A DNA stretch of 62,149 bases from Acetobacterium fimetarium (GTDB lineage Bacteria > Bacillota > Clostridia > Eubacteriales > Eubacteriaceae): positions 1-62,149 of the forward strand of contig NZ_WJBC01000018.1 of the NCBI RefSeq assembly GCF_014284475.1. Reading direction: 5' to 3'. A program made the translations under genes and the position numbers. The notes below the pieces were generated by a model. It was not told where the DNA came from. It did no database searches and saw only the letters and a program-made list of their open reading frames with translations. Shown one piece after another: positions 35,341-44,410 of the stretch (position 1 is its first letter; each line of letters begins with the position of its first letter).

Positions 35341-37374
35341 TTATTTATTTTCCTGGAATGGATTTTCGGTTGATCCGGGAGCTGGGCTGTCTTTTGGCAA
35401 TATCAGGATTTCGATGGCCTCCAGGCGATAGGCAAAACCGGCGGTTCCGGCATCGGCACCGTTTTTGGCCCATCCCATCCAGCCCACGTTCTGGGCATGA
35501 ACATGGTAGTAGATGTCAAATTTATCGGCATCGGCACCGGAAAGGTTAATCCGGATGGCTTCCAGGCGGAGGGATTCGTGGCTGGTGCCGCTCATTTCGC
35601 CATTCTTTTTCCAGTCCTGCCAGCCATAGTTCTGAACGTGGGTGGCATAGTTAACCGACAGATCGTATTTCTGCTGGTCCAGCTTGATGTTGATGGCTTC
35701 CAGTCGAAGGGCTTCGTGGCTGGTGCCGCTCATTTCGCCATTCTTTTTCCAGTCCTGCCAGCCATAATTTTGAACATGGGTCTGGTAGAGGACATCGATG
35801 GCAGAGGTTGCCTGGACAGGGACAAACGGAATGCCATACTTTTCAGCAAAGGTTTGGGCGTAGGAGCCGTTTGACCCGTAAATGGTGGTCAACGGACTCT
35901 GATCAAAAATATTACTGGTGATCGATGTGGTGGTGTTCGGGATGACGACCTTTGACAGGGATAAACAGCCGGTAAAAACATTCCCGGCGTTAATGGTCGT
36001 TAAACTTTTGGGCAATGTCACTTCCTTCAAGCTGCTACAATATTCAAATGCTCTGTTATCAAGGGTGGTCAGACTGTTGCCAAGGACTAAATTTTCCAGT
36101 TTGTCACAATAGACAAAAGCGCCTGAACCGATGGTTGTTGTTTTATCGGGAATCGTCAGGCTGGTCATACTATTGCATCGGAAAAACGCATTGTTACCGA
36201 TAGTTTCAAGTGATTCAGGCAACTTTAGAGTCTGAAGTTTGGCGCATCCACTGAATGCATTGTTGCCGATAGTTTCAAGTGATTCAGGCAATTTTAGAGC
36301 CTGAAGTTTGGCGCATTGATCGAAGGCATTGTTGCCAATTGAAACGACATTGCCATTGAAAACAACTTCTTCTAAATTAGAACACGACATGGCCACATTG
36401 GCAGGAATTTTTGTGATGCCTTTACCAAAGGTTAATTTGACAAGTGATTTGCAAGAGGCAAAAATTCCGTCCCAATAATAGAGCGTACTGCTTTCTTCAA
36501 AATTCGTAACCGAATCAGGGATGACAACCTCAGTGATATTAGTATTCTTGCTAAAGGTTTTTAAGCCAATGGAAACAACCGGTTTTCCGGCTATCGCAGA
36601 CGGAATGGTCAGATTTGTTTCCGATCCATTGTAATCGACGATTTTAATGCCGCCTGGTGTTTCTTCGCCATAAAAACCATTCACCTGAAGATCCATATCG
36701 ATAAATACCGCACTATTCGAATTATTTGCAACATAAGTTTCGGCATACGAACCTTTTTTGCCGATTACTTTCAAGGCATTACCAGAATACAGGCAAGCAC
36801 TATCGATTTGAGTGGTTGCCTCCGGAACGACAATCCTCTCAACCCAGGTATAACCATAAGAAACGGCTCTAAAGGTCTTGACATTGTTGCCGAGAATCAG
36901 ACTGGTTAGGCTATTCTTGGAAAAACCACTGCGGACTTCAATAACCGGTTTACCGTCGATGGTATCAGGTATGGTTACGTCATTAGCCGATCCGTTATAC
37001 TTTGTAATGGCAACGCCACCGGCAATTACCTCGTAGGTAAATTCTCCGGAAACTGCTTCAGTCTGAACTGTTTCCGGAACCGCGGTATCCGAAATCACGG
37101 ATGCCGGATTATCCAGTTGGGGCAGATTGATTTTTTGATCAACGGATGAAGGGGTCTCGGCGGCCGTTTTTTCAGTGGCAGGATTTTCGGCCGAGACGGT
37201 ATCCGTTTTAACGGAAAGATCCATAGTCACTTTTTCTTCTACCGGCACACTTGCAACCGCACCGATAGTCGGGTCAGGCTGAACGTTTTCAGCGAAGACA
37301 CCCGCAGGCATCATACTGATGGTGAATAGAAACACCATCATCAAGGACAAAGTTTTCTTAAATTCATTTTTCAT
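35341..37374 (-). CDS. Secreted BspA-type leucine-rich-repeat protein with C-terminal ChW repeats
   Basis: A 677-residue protein. It has a signal peptide (1–28, cut near GVFAEN), a Thr/Val/Pro-rich region to ~100, then two stretches of BspA-like LRR_5 repeats (about 110–180 and 205–480, with repeated YCDKLENLVLGNSLTTL and IGNNAFSGCAKLQTLKLPESL-like units). Three ChW repeats follow (about 505–660; HVQNYGWQDWKKNGEMSGTS occurs twice almost unchanged). LRR_5 domains bind proteins or host/particle surfaces and ChW repeats attach to the wall, so this is a surface adhesin-type protein. ATG 37374 follows AGGAGAG. The nearly identical LRR units at 36190–36330 suggest recent repeat duplication. Confidence 0.9.
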   Translation of the reverse strand: MKNEFKKTLSLMMVFLFTISMMPAGVFAENVQPDPTIGAVASVPVEEKVTMDLSVKTDTVSAENPATEKTAAETPSSVDQKINLPQLDNPASVISDTAVPETVQTEAVSGEFTYEVIAGGVAITKYNGSANDVTIPDTIDGKPVIEVRSGFSKNSLTSLILGNNVKTFRAVSYGYTWVERIVVPEATTQIDSACLYSGNALKVIGKKGSYAETYVANNSNSAVFIDMDLQVNGFYGEETPGGIKIVDYNGSETNLTIPSAIAGKPVVSIGLKTFSKNTNITEVVIPDSVTNFEESSTLYYWDGIFASCKSLVKLTFGKGITKIPANVAMSCSNLEEVVFNGNVVSIGNNAFDQCAKLQALKLPESLETIGNNAFSGCAKLQTLKLPESLETIGNNAFFRCNSMTSLTIPDKTTTIGSGAFVYCDKLENLVLGNSLTTLDNRAFEYCSSLKEVTLPKSLTTINAGNVFTGCLSLSKVVIPNTTTSITSNIFDQSPLTTIYGSNGSYAQTFAEKYGIPFVPVQATSAIDVLYQTHVQNYGWQDWKKNGEMSGTSHEALRLEAINIKLDQQKYDLSVNYATHVQNYGWQDWKKNGEMSGTSHESLRLEAIRINLSGADADKFDIYYHVHAQNVGWMGWAKNGADAGTAGFAYRLEAIEILILPKDSPAPGSTENPFQENK

Positions 37375-37674
37375 AAGCTCTCCTCTCAACTTTTAAGTCA
37401 TGTCCTATTTTTGCATAATTTGAATAGGTTTACAAGATGTGGCAGTTTGTGTGCCATGATTATTTTTTAAATTTGAATAAAACAGCGACACTAGTATGAG
37501 TATCTTCAATGAAAATAGCATAGCATTACAACTAAATGCATTTAGCTCACATAAAAAATAAAAAAAAACTGGCACACCAGTTGCCACAGGTTGAAATGAA
37601 GAAGCAAGCACTCTATAATTGAAGAAGCCGTGTCTTTTCAGTTCGACACTTAATTTATTTCACAAGGAGTTTGT

Positions 37675-39468
37675 ATGACCCATAATCGACGAAAGCAGAA
37701 ATCAAAAAAGAATCATCCGATTACCAGGCAAACGGCATCGCAACAAACGACCTCTGCGTCAGATAATGGAATGGCGCACTCGATCAGCAATGAAGTTCGT
37801 ATTTTCAAATGGATGCTCTTTGCCTTTCCGTTCCTGTTTGGTTTATTTTTTGAATTTACGGTAGCATTTGCAGGGATCATTCTGGTTGTTTTTCTGCTGT
37901 ATCTGATAAAAAAGAACGGACAAATCAGGCTAGCATGCAATCTTTATTCGCTGCTGCTCATTTTTGTCTTCCTAAGCTACCTGTTGGTTTTACCCTGGTC
38001 GGTAGACTGGGGAATCGGACTGATCGGTTTTATGAAGTTTTCAACAGTCATTCTGTTTATCCTGGTGCTGATGCAGTTCGAGCGGGCTGAAATAGCCGAT
38101 TGTTTCAATGTGATCCCCTGGTCCGGCTGTGCGATGGTCATTTTGACCGGCATGACTTATTTTATTCCGGATCTGGCGGGCTGTTTTATCGATGCCGGAC
38201 GTCTGGGGGGCTTTTTTCAGTATGCCAACACCTTTGCACTGTTTCTGCTGATTGGCGTAATTGTTCTGGCCGAGTCAAATTTGATCAATTCTCTGGAAAT
38301 CAGTAAAATGGCGGTGCTGACGGGCGGCATGCTGTTAACGGGTTCGCGAATTACTCTGATCATGCTTTTGGGGGTGCTGATATACTATGCGGTTTTTTCA
38401 AAAAAAATGCGAAAAACCGTCATCATTATCGGTGCAACCGCATTGGCAGTGATTGCCGGCTTTTTTTTGTTGAGTGGCAGTCTCAGTACGATAACCCGTA
38501 TTACGACCATTTTTTCGGATTCCAGCACCTTGCTGGGACGTCTTTTATATGCCCGGGATGCCTGGTTCATGCTGCTAAAACACCCGATGGGGACGGGGTA
38601 TATGGGCTATTATTATCTGCAGCCCCAGTTTCAGACCGGCGTTTACACCACCCGATTTGTCCATCAGGAATTTCTGCAGATGGGACTGGACGCCGGCATT
38701 CCGGCAATGATGGCCTTCCTGTTTGTCTGCATCCGCAGCCTGTTTTCAAAAAGCCGGTCAAAAATGGAAAAGCTCATTCTGACGGTGGTCTTACTTCATG
38801 CCTGTCTGGACTTTGATTTTCAGTATCTGGTGATTCTTTACATTCTGATGATGACCCTCGATTTCGGAAAAAGCAAAGGATATGCAGCGGGCTCGGCGCT
38901 GACGGCGGCTAAGGTTTCGCTGATTGCGCTGGGGGTAATATATCTGTATTTCTTTGCGGCCCTTCTGACGGAACGTCTGGGGGATCGGGAAAATGCCCTG
39001 AAAATGCTGCCATTTAATACAGAAATAAAAATCTACGCCCTGAGTCAGGCGCAAACAGCGGAGGCCTTTGAATACTGGTCGGACCAGGTCCTTGCTCAAA
39101 ACAAAACCATCGCCCTGGCCTATGAAGGGCGGGCAGCCGTTGCCGTCAGCCGGAATGATTTTGATGCCATGGCGGAAAATATGGATAAAGTGCTGCAAAA
39201 TGATCCCTATCAGCTTGAAAAATACCAGGAGTATTTAAAAGCGCTGGAGACAGCGATGAATTATTATAATAATCAGGGCGATACCAAAAAGCTGGAAAAA
39301 TTTGCCCGGATTGCCGTAAGCATACCGGAGCGTCTGGACGCAGTGAAAAACAGAACCAGCAAACTGGCCAATCAGATTGAAGAAAAACCGGAACTGGAGC
39401 TGACCCAAAACGAACAGGTTTATCTGTTGAATCTGAAAAAAGTGATCGATGAACTGGCGGCGAAGTAA
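37675..39468 (+). CDS. O-antigen ligase-like membrane protein (Wzy_C) with C-terminal TPR-like tail
   Basis: A 597-residue protein with about 11 membrane helices (residues 40–430) and a soluble C-terminal ~170 residues that look TPR-like (RENALKMLPFNTEIKIYALSQAQTAEAFEYW, MAENMDKVLQNDPYQLEKYQEYL). The central Wzy_C region has LLTGSRITLIMLL and the loop HPMGTGYMGYYYLQP…RFVHQEFLQMGLDAGIPAM with the conserved His. Such proteins polymerise or transfer oligosaccharides on the outer face of the membrane. In a Gram-positive the acceptor could be a wall glycopolymer or a glycosylated surface protein. AAGGAG precedes the ATG. It lies between two ChW genes, so modification of the surface layer is a fair inference. 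Confidence 0.85.
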   Translation: MTHNRRKQKSKKNHPITRQTASQQTTSASDNGMAHSISNEVRIFKWMLFAFPFLFGLFFEFTVAFAGIILVVFLLYLIKKNGQIRLACNLYSLLLIFVFLSYLLVLPWSVDWGIGLIGFMKFSTVILFILVLMQFERAEIADCFNVIPWSGCAMVILTGMTYFIPDLAGCFIDAGRLGGFFQYANTFALFLLIGVIVLAESNLINSLEISKMAVLTGGMLLTGSRITLIMLLGVLIYYAVFSKKMRKTVIIIGATALAVIAGFFLLSGSLSTITRITTIFSDSSTLLGRLLYARDAWFMLLKHPMGTGYMGYYYLQPQFQTGVYTTRFVHQEFLQMGLDAGIPAMMAFLFVCIRSLFSKSRSKMEKLILTVVLLHACLDFDFQYLVILYILMMTLDFGKSKGYAAGSALTAAKVSLIALGVIYLYFFAALLTERLGDRENALKMLPFNTEIKIYALSQAQTAEAFEYWSDQVLAQNKTIALAYEGRAAVAVSRNDFDAMAENMDKVLQNDPYQLEKYQEYLKALETAMNYYNNQGDTKKLEKFARIAVSIPERLDAVKNRTSKLANQIEEKPELELTQNEQVYLLNLKKVIDELAAK

Positions 39469-39629
39469 AACCGGGGGCAAAGCAAAACATAGCGAAACGG
39501 TATTTTGAACTCCTCTTAAAATAAAGTTCAAATTTTTTTGCAAATAGTTTTTCTAATGGCGTTATCAGGGCCCGGTGTGACCCTGATTTGGTTAGACGAT
39601 CGGGATAATCCTGTTTTTCGATAAATTAT

Positions 39630-39658
39630 TTCACAAATTCTTATATTGATGGTAAACT
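39630..39658 (+). promoter_or_regulatory. Promoter of the 1470-residue ChW gene
   Basis: TTCACA (39630–39635), 17 bp, TAAACT (39653–39658), 77 bp before the start codon. A variant of the TTGCAA-17-TAAAAT layout of the other ChW genes. Confidence 0.5.
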
Positions 39659-39735
39659 ACTGGTAAAAAGAAACGATAATATATATAGAATAAATTGAAA
39701 TAATAAGACAAGTGCAATAGGAAAGGTAAAAATCA

Positions 39736-42700
39736 ATGAAAAGAAAATGTATCGGCATTTTAACGGGGATTATGTTGATTCTGACGGTGTGTGCAACCAG
39801 CGTTTTTGCGGAAGAAAATCCAATGGCTACCGGGTTGAAATCATTGCTTGGCAGCTTAACAACACGTTCAGTTCAGGAATGCGGCGTAACCTACCGTACC
39901 CAAGTTCAGGATATCGGCTGGGAAACAAACTGGATGACCAACGGCTATACAGCAGGCACGCAGGGACGCAGTCAGCGGCTGGAAGGCATTCAGATCAAAC
40001 TGACGGGAGCGGTGCCGGCGGACGCAAGGATCATCTATCGGACCCAGGTTCAGGATCAGGGCTGGGAATCGGAATGGTCGCAAAACGGGGATATCTCCGG
40101 AACCGTCGGAAGAAGTCTGCGACTGGAAGCCATTCAGATCAAACTGGTGAACATGCCGGGCTACTCGGTCCGCTATCGTTGTCACATCCAGAATCTGGGC
40201 TGGGAATCGGAATGGTCCGAAAATGGCGAAATTGCTGGAACCGTCGGGAAAAGTCTGCGACTGGAAGGCATTCAGATCATGATCGTTAAAAATGCGGGTG
40301 ATCTGGAGAAATACAACGAAGTGTTGTCCGTTGCCAAAAGCGTCGATCAGGAAAAATATACGCCGGAATCCTGGGCCTATCTGCAGGCGACATTGACCGG
40401 CTTTGCAGTCGCTTCAACCAGCACCCAGAACGAGGTGGATGTGGCAACCAGAGCCATCCAGAACGCTTTCAATGCCCTTGTTTTAAAGGATAATGCTCTT
40501 TACTACAGTAAGGCCGGAACCTACGGACCGGCCACCGGGATGGCGGAGCTGGCTCAGGACGTGGTGATCAAAGCGGATGGCGTCACGCTTCAGAACACCC
40601 ATATCACCGGAAATCTGATTATTTCCGAAGAAGTGGGGGACGGTGATGTGATGCTCAACAATGTCACCGTGGATGGCAATACCTTTGTCCGGGGCGGCGG
40701 AGTGGACAGCATCCACATCAATGGCGGCAGCTACAGTAAGATAACGGTACAGAAGACCGCCACCGGAAAGGTTCGCATCGTCGCGACCAATGTGGCCGGT
40801 CTTGATGTTGAAATTGCGGAAGGTGATGTTAACGATACGGTCATTCTGGAAGGCAGTTTTGATACCGTTCAGGTTGATGCACCAGGGGTGATTGTTTCAA
40901 CCAGCGGCACGACGGTTATCAAGAAGATGATCGTATCCGAAGCGGCAGCCGGTTGCAAGGTCGTCATCAATACCGGCGCCTGTGTGGATAAGCTGGTCGT
41001 CGATGCCAAGATGGACATTCGGGGACAGGGACAAATCGTCAAGGCAGAAATCAATGCGGACAATGTCACCTATCAAAAAATACCGGATGCTGTCGAAGTG
41101 GATTCTCATGTTACCGTACCACCAGTTGAGGTAACTGTACCGGTCGTATTGGTTACCGATATGAAAATTCAGAGTGCCGATGACACAACAACGATTGCAG
41201 TGGGTAGTTCGCTGCAGATGAGTGTGGTCATCACACCTTCCGATGCCACCAATAAAAATGTGAAATGGTCACTGCTGAATCCGGACGGGGTTGCGACGAT
41301 CACAAGTACTGGGCTGGTTTATGCCAGAAAAACCGGAGCAGTGACGGTTCAGGCCGAAGCGCTGGATGGCTCAGAGGTTTCCGCCACCAGAACCATTGTG
41401 ATCAATGATCCCGGAGTGCCAACCATTTTTTCCAATACGAATATACTTTACAATGCTGAAAATCAGGACTTTGTGCTGACGCTTGAAAATGATACCTTTA
41501 CGCAGGCGGCCTATGTCCTGACCAACTGGACGAGCACAATGGGCGAGACGGGACTGACAATCGCATCGATCGACCGAAACAGCGACACCCAGGTAACGGT
41601 ACACACCGCAGGAAAAGCGAAAGCGGGCACGATCACGATCAAAGCCAAGTCAGCTGCCCTTACCAGAGGTCTGGAAAGCAATATCCTGACCATCGATGTG
41701 CCGGTTATTCATGTTACCAGCGTTGCCGTTGCGGGGGCCAATATCACCGCCGATAACGGCAGTGCTCAGCTGAGCGCCTCGGTATCGCCGACGGATGCCA
41801 CGAACAAGAAAATCATCTGGTCGATCACAAGCGGTGCAAGCTGTGCCAAAATCAGTGAAGACGGATTGCTGACGGCCTTGAAGGATGGCGATGTGGTCGT
41901 CCGGGGCACGTCGGCCGATGGCTCGGGCGTTTACAGTGAGGTCACCATCAAGGTATCCAACCAGTTTGAGACGACGATTTCGGCAAATCCGACCACCATT
42001 GCCAATGGAAGCAAAGATCCGAAGCTTGTCATTACGCTGACCAACGACAAATTTACCGCCAGGTCGCTTGTTGAGAACAAGGATAACTGGACGGTAGCCG
42101 GCACAACCGGACTGAGTATCGATACCATTACCAGAGACAGTGATACCCAGGTCACCATTTTGTTGAAAGGGACGGCCCAGTATGGCGACTTTAAGCTTAA
42201 GACCAAGGAAACGGCGACAGTCAATGCCGAAGTCAGCAACGAGGTTGCCGTGACGGTGCCGCCGATCCCGGTTGATGCGATCATAATTTCGCCGTATCTG
42301 GAGCTGACTGCGGGAGAAAGCAGCAAGCTGACGGCCTCGGTATTGCCGGAGTCCGCTTCGATAAAAACCCTGAGCTGGAAATCAAGTGAAAATGTCGTGG
42401 CTTCGGTTGATCAGGACGGTCTGATCACCGCGCATTATGAAGGACTGGCGTTTATCACAGCGATCAGTTATGATGGCAAGAAAGCGGCTACCTGCGCAGT
42501 GAAGGTGACGGCATCCAATGCGCAGAACCAGGCAATCGTCGATGCTGAAGCACTGAAGTATCAGGATGCGGTGACTGTTCCCAGGGAAGTGGCAGAGAAT
42601 GCAGACGTCACCGCCACGGTGGCAAAACTGCTGGACAGCAAGGCCGCCGGCACCAATATCGAGTTGAGTTACTCCGTATTGGACGATAAGGATTCGACGG

Positions 42701-44148
42701 TGACGGAAGACAAATACCAATACCTGAAGATTGACAACGGGAAAGTTATCCTGAAACAGCAGAAAATAACGCCGGGTGATGCCACCGAACGCATTCTGAT
42801 CACCTTTAAAAAAGGCGACAAGATCGCAACGCACAAGGTGACGGTGACGATCCAGACGACAACAACGCTGCAAGCCACCACGTTGAGCAAAATAGCGGAA
42901 GGCAATAACAGTTTACCGGCGGAAGCGCAGGCCAATCAGGCGGCCCTGGTTCAGGATTCAGGCGCTCCCAATAATGCGTACACCTTCAGAGCGAAGGCGC
43001 CGTTGCAAAGTTATCTCTCCGCTGATCCGAATCAGGGCAGCGGCAAATGGGCCGGTTTTGTGATAAATACTGGGCTGAAAACCATTGAAGGGCTTTCCGT
43101 TGATACCGGCAGCGGCAAATACTACGATTTCACCACTGCCGATAAAGCAGAAGCGTTAACAGTCGGTGCCGGTGCGGGTCAGTTTGTCTTCTGGATGAAG
43201 ACCGACGTTGCCGCACAAAGAACCCTCAAAATAAAGAATGGTTCAGATATCAAAACGATCACGATTGATGTGGTTGATTTTGCGTTTGAAAGTATTACAA
43301 AAAATACCGATACAACCAAATACGTGCCGGACGATGGTGCAACGACAGTGAGTTTTGCAAACAACATCGTAACGGTGGGCGGAACGATTCCTTATCAGAC
43401 GACCAGCATCGCAGGCTTCAAAGCGGGCACGAATCTCTTTGAACTGAAGGTTAAGCTGACAAATGTGGATAAAACCAAGGCTGCCTTCAAGTCGGTGGGG
43501 TCCGTGACCAATACGTATGATGCCAAAGACCAATGGATGGATGGCGATGATTACTTCTATTATATCGGGGCCGCGTCATCCCTGGATCAGAGCATCACGC
43601 TGACGGTTGACTATGACGGAAATTGGGAGACGAAAAACGACCAGATTTCCTGTGTAATTAAAATAGCCGCCGGCACAACCATATTGGCGCCGACCCAGGA
43701 TCAGGTGCTGAAAGTCATTGAACCGACAATCACATCGGCGAAAAACACGGTAACGGGAAAATATGAAGTAACGGTAGACTATAAAAACCCGCCGGCTACA
43801 GCTTTGGAACCGAATGAGAAAGCTCTGTTAAACGGATATTATGCGGATGCGGCGATCTACATTCCGGCGGGAGTCCATGGCGACTTTACGATTACTGCTT
43901 TTGGCAGTGATAAACCTGTTCACCTGGATGGTTCGCAACAGACTCTGTATCTGTCAAAAATTCTGGGGCTGACAATGACGGAGGCCAATCTGATTCTCAA
44001 CCAGTCAGATGGATTTACCGTAAATTTCAGTTCAACTAATGTGGACAGCATGAACTTTAAAGTCCAGTCGGTGGTCAGAGACAATCAGACGATAAATGCG
44101 AAAATCATTCCCTACGGTAGCCTCGTCGAAGTATTCTACCCAAACTAA
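39736..44148 (+). CDS. Large secreted ChW / FIVAR / Ig-like surface protein
   Basis: A 1470-residue protein. Signal peptide 1–25 (VFAEE). Three ChW repeats at about 51–90, 99–137 and 145–183, each with the GW…W…NG…GT.G.S.RLE.IQI pattern. One FIVAR-like segment is at 188–250. A right-handed-helix-like stretch at ~255–470 (DGVTLQNTHITGNLIISEEV, VMLNNVTVDGNTFVRGG) follows. Several Big_2-like Ig domains (about 480–960; DATNKNVKWSLLNPDG and DATNKKIIWSITSG) come next, then a ~500-residue beta-rich tail. All parts indicate an exported wall-bound structural or adhesive protein. The ribosome site is GGAAAGG. A terminator follows at 44206. Confidence 0.9.
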   Translation: MKRKCIGILTGIMLILTVCATSVFAEENPMATGLKSLLGSLTTRSVQECGVTYRTQVQDIGWETNWMTNGYTAGTQGRSQRLEGIQIKLTGAVPADARIIYRTQVQDQGWESEWSQNGDISGTVGRSLRLEAIQIKLVNMPGYSVRYRCHIQNLGWESEWSENGEIAGTVGKSLRLEGIQIMIVKNAGDLEKYNEVLSVAKSVDQEKYTPESWAYLQATLTGFAVASTSTQNEVDVATRAIQNAFNALVLKDNALYYSKAGTYGPATGMAELAQDVVIKADGVTLQNTHITGNLIISEEVGDGDVMLNNVTVDGNTFVRGGGVDSIHINGGSYSKITVQKTATGKVRIVATNVAGLDVEIAEGDVNDTVILEGSFDTVQVDAPGVIVSTSGTTVIKKMIVSEAAAGCKVVINTGACVDKLVVDAKMDIRGQGQIVKAEINADNVTYQKIPDAVEVDSHVTVPPVEVTVPVVLVTDMKIQSADDTTTIAVGSSLQMSVVITPSDATNKNVKWSLLNPDGVATITSTGLVYARKTGAVTVQAEALDGSEVSATRTIVINDPGVPTIFSNTNILYNAENQDFVLTLENDTFTQAAYVLTNWTSTMGETGLTIASIDRNSDTQVTVHTAGKAKAGTITIKAKSAALTRGLESNILTIDVPVIHVTSVAVAGANITADNGSAQLSASVSPTDATNKKIIWSITSGASCAKISEDGLLTALKDGDVVVRGTSADGSGVYSEVTIKVSNQFETTISANPTTIANGSKDPKLVITLTNDKFTARSLVENKDNWTVAGTTGLSIDTITRDSDTQVTILLKGTAQYGDFKLKTKETATVNAEVSNEVAVTVPPIPVDAIIISPYLELTAGESSKLTASVLPESASIKTLSWKSSENVVASVDQDGLITAHYEGLAFITAISYDGKKAATCAVKVTASNAQNQAIVDAEALKYQDAVTVPREVAENADVTATVAKLLDSKAAGTNIELSYSVLDDKDSTVTEDKYQYLKIDNGKVILKQQKITPGDATERILITFKKGDKIATHKVTVTIQTTTTLQATTLSKIAEGNNSLPAEAQANQAALVQDSGAPNNAYTFRAKAPLQSYLSADPNQGSGKWAGFVINTGLKTIEGLSVDTGSGKYYDFTTADKAEALTVGAGAGQFVFWMKTDVAAQRTLKIKNGSDIKTITIDVVDFAFESITKNTDTTKYVPDDGATTVSFANNIVTVGGTIPYQTTSIAGFKAGTNLFELKVKLTNVDKTKAAFKSVGSVTNTYDAKDQWMDGDDYFYYIGAASSLDQSITLTVDYDGNWETKNDQISCVIKIAAGTTILAPTQDQVLKVIEPTITSAKNTVTGKYEVTVDYKNPPATALEPNEKALLNGYYADAAIYIPAGVHGDFTITAFGSDKPVHLDGSQQTLYLSKILGLTMTEANLILNQSDGFTVNFSSTNVDSMNFKVQSVVRDNQTINAKIIPYGSLVEVFYPN

Positions 44149-44205
44149 CAAGCGCGTACCCCCGGATGGATTCGGGTAAAAACAAAAAATACCGATGATC
44201 ATCGG

Positions 44206-44246
44206 AGCTCTCCCTGTCTGTCAGCTGTTTCAGGGAGAGCTTTTTT
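44206..44246 (+). terminator. Terminator between two ChW genes
   Basis: Perfect stem AGCTCTCCCTG/CAGGGAGAGCT followed by T6. Confidence 0.9.
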
Positions 44247-44267
44247 GCATTGAATTTTTGTGAATCA

Positions 44268-44296
44268 TTGCAAAAACCTTAATTAAAGTGTAAAAT
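44268..44296 (+). promoter_or_regulatory. Promoter of the 44.4-kb ChW gene
   Basis: TTGCAA (44268–44273), 17 bp, TAAAAT (44291–44296). The base before the -10 is GTG, as in the other two matches. Confidence 0.7.
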
Positions 44297-44356
44297 ATCC
44301 GATATAGATACTGTAGATAAAAGTATTTTTAATACTTTAGAAATAGGAGCGAAAAA

Positions 44357-44410
44357 ATGAAAAGTGATAACAGATTTACAATGACAAAGAGAGGGCGGTT
44401 GCATCGATGA
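44357..44410 (+). CDS. 17-codon leader peptide overlapping the ChW gene start
   Basis: ATG 44357 has its own strong ribosome site (TAGGAGCG) and encodes MKSDNRFTMTKRGRLHR. Its TGA (44408–44410) overlaps the ATG of the large ChW gene (44407–44409) as ATGA. The large gene has no good ribosome site of its own, so its translation may depend on this leader. The peptide is basic and does not look like a signal or attenuator peptide of a known type. It could also be a chance frame, but the ribosome site and exact overlap argue for use. Confidence 0.5.
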   Translation: MKSDNRFTMTKRGRLHR

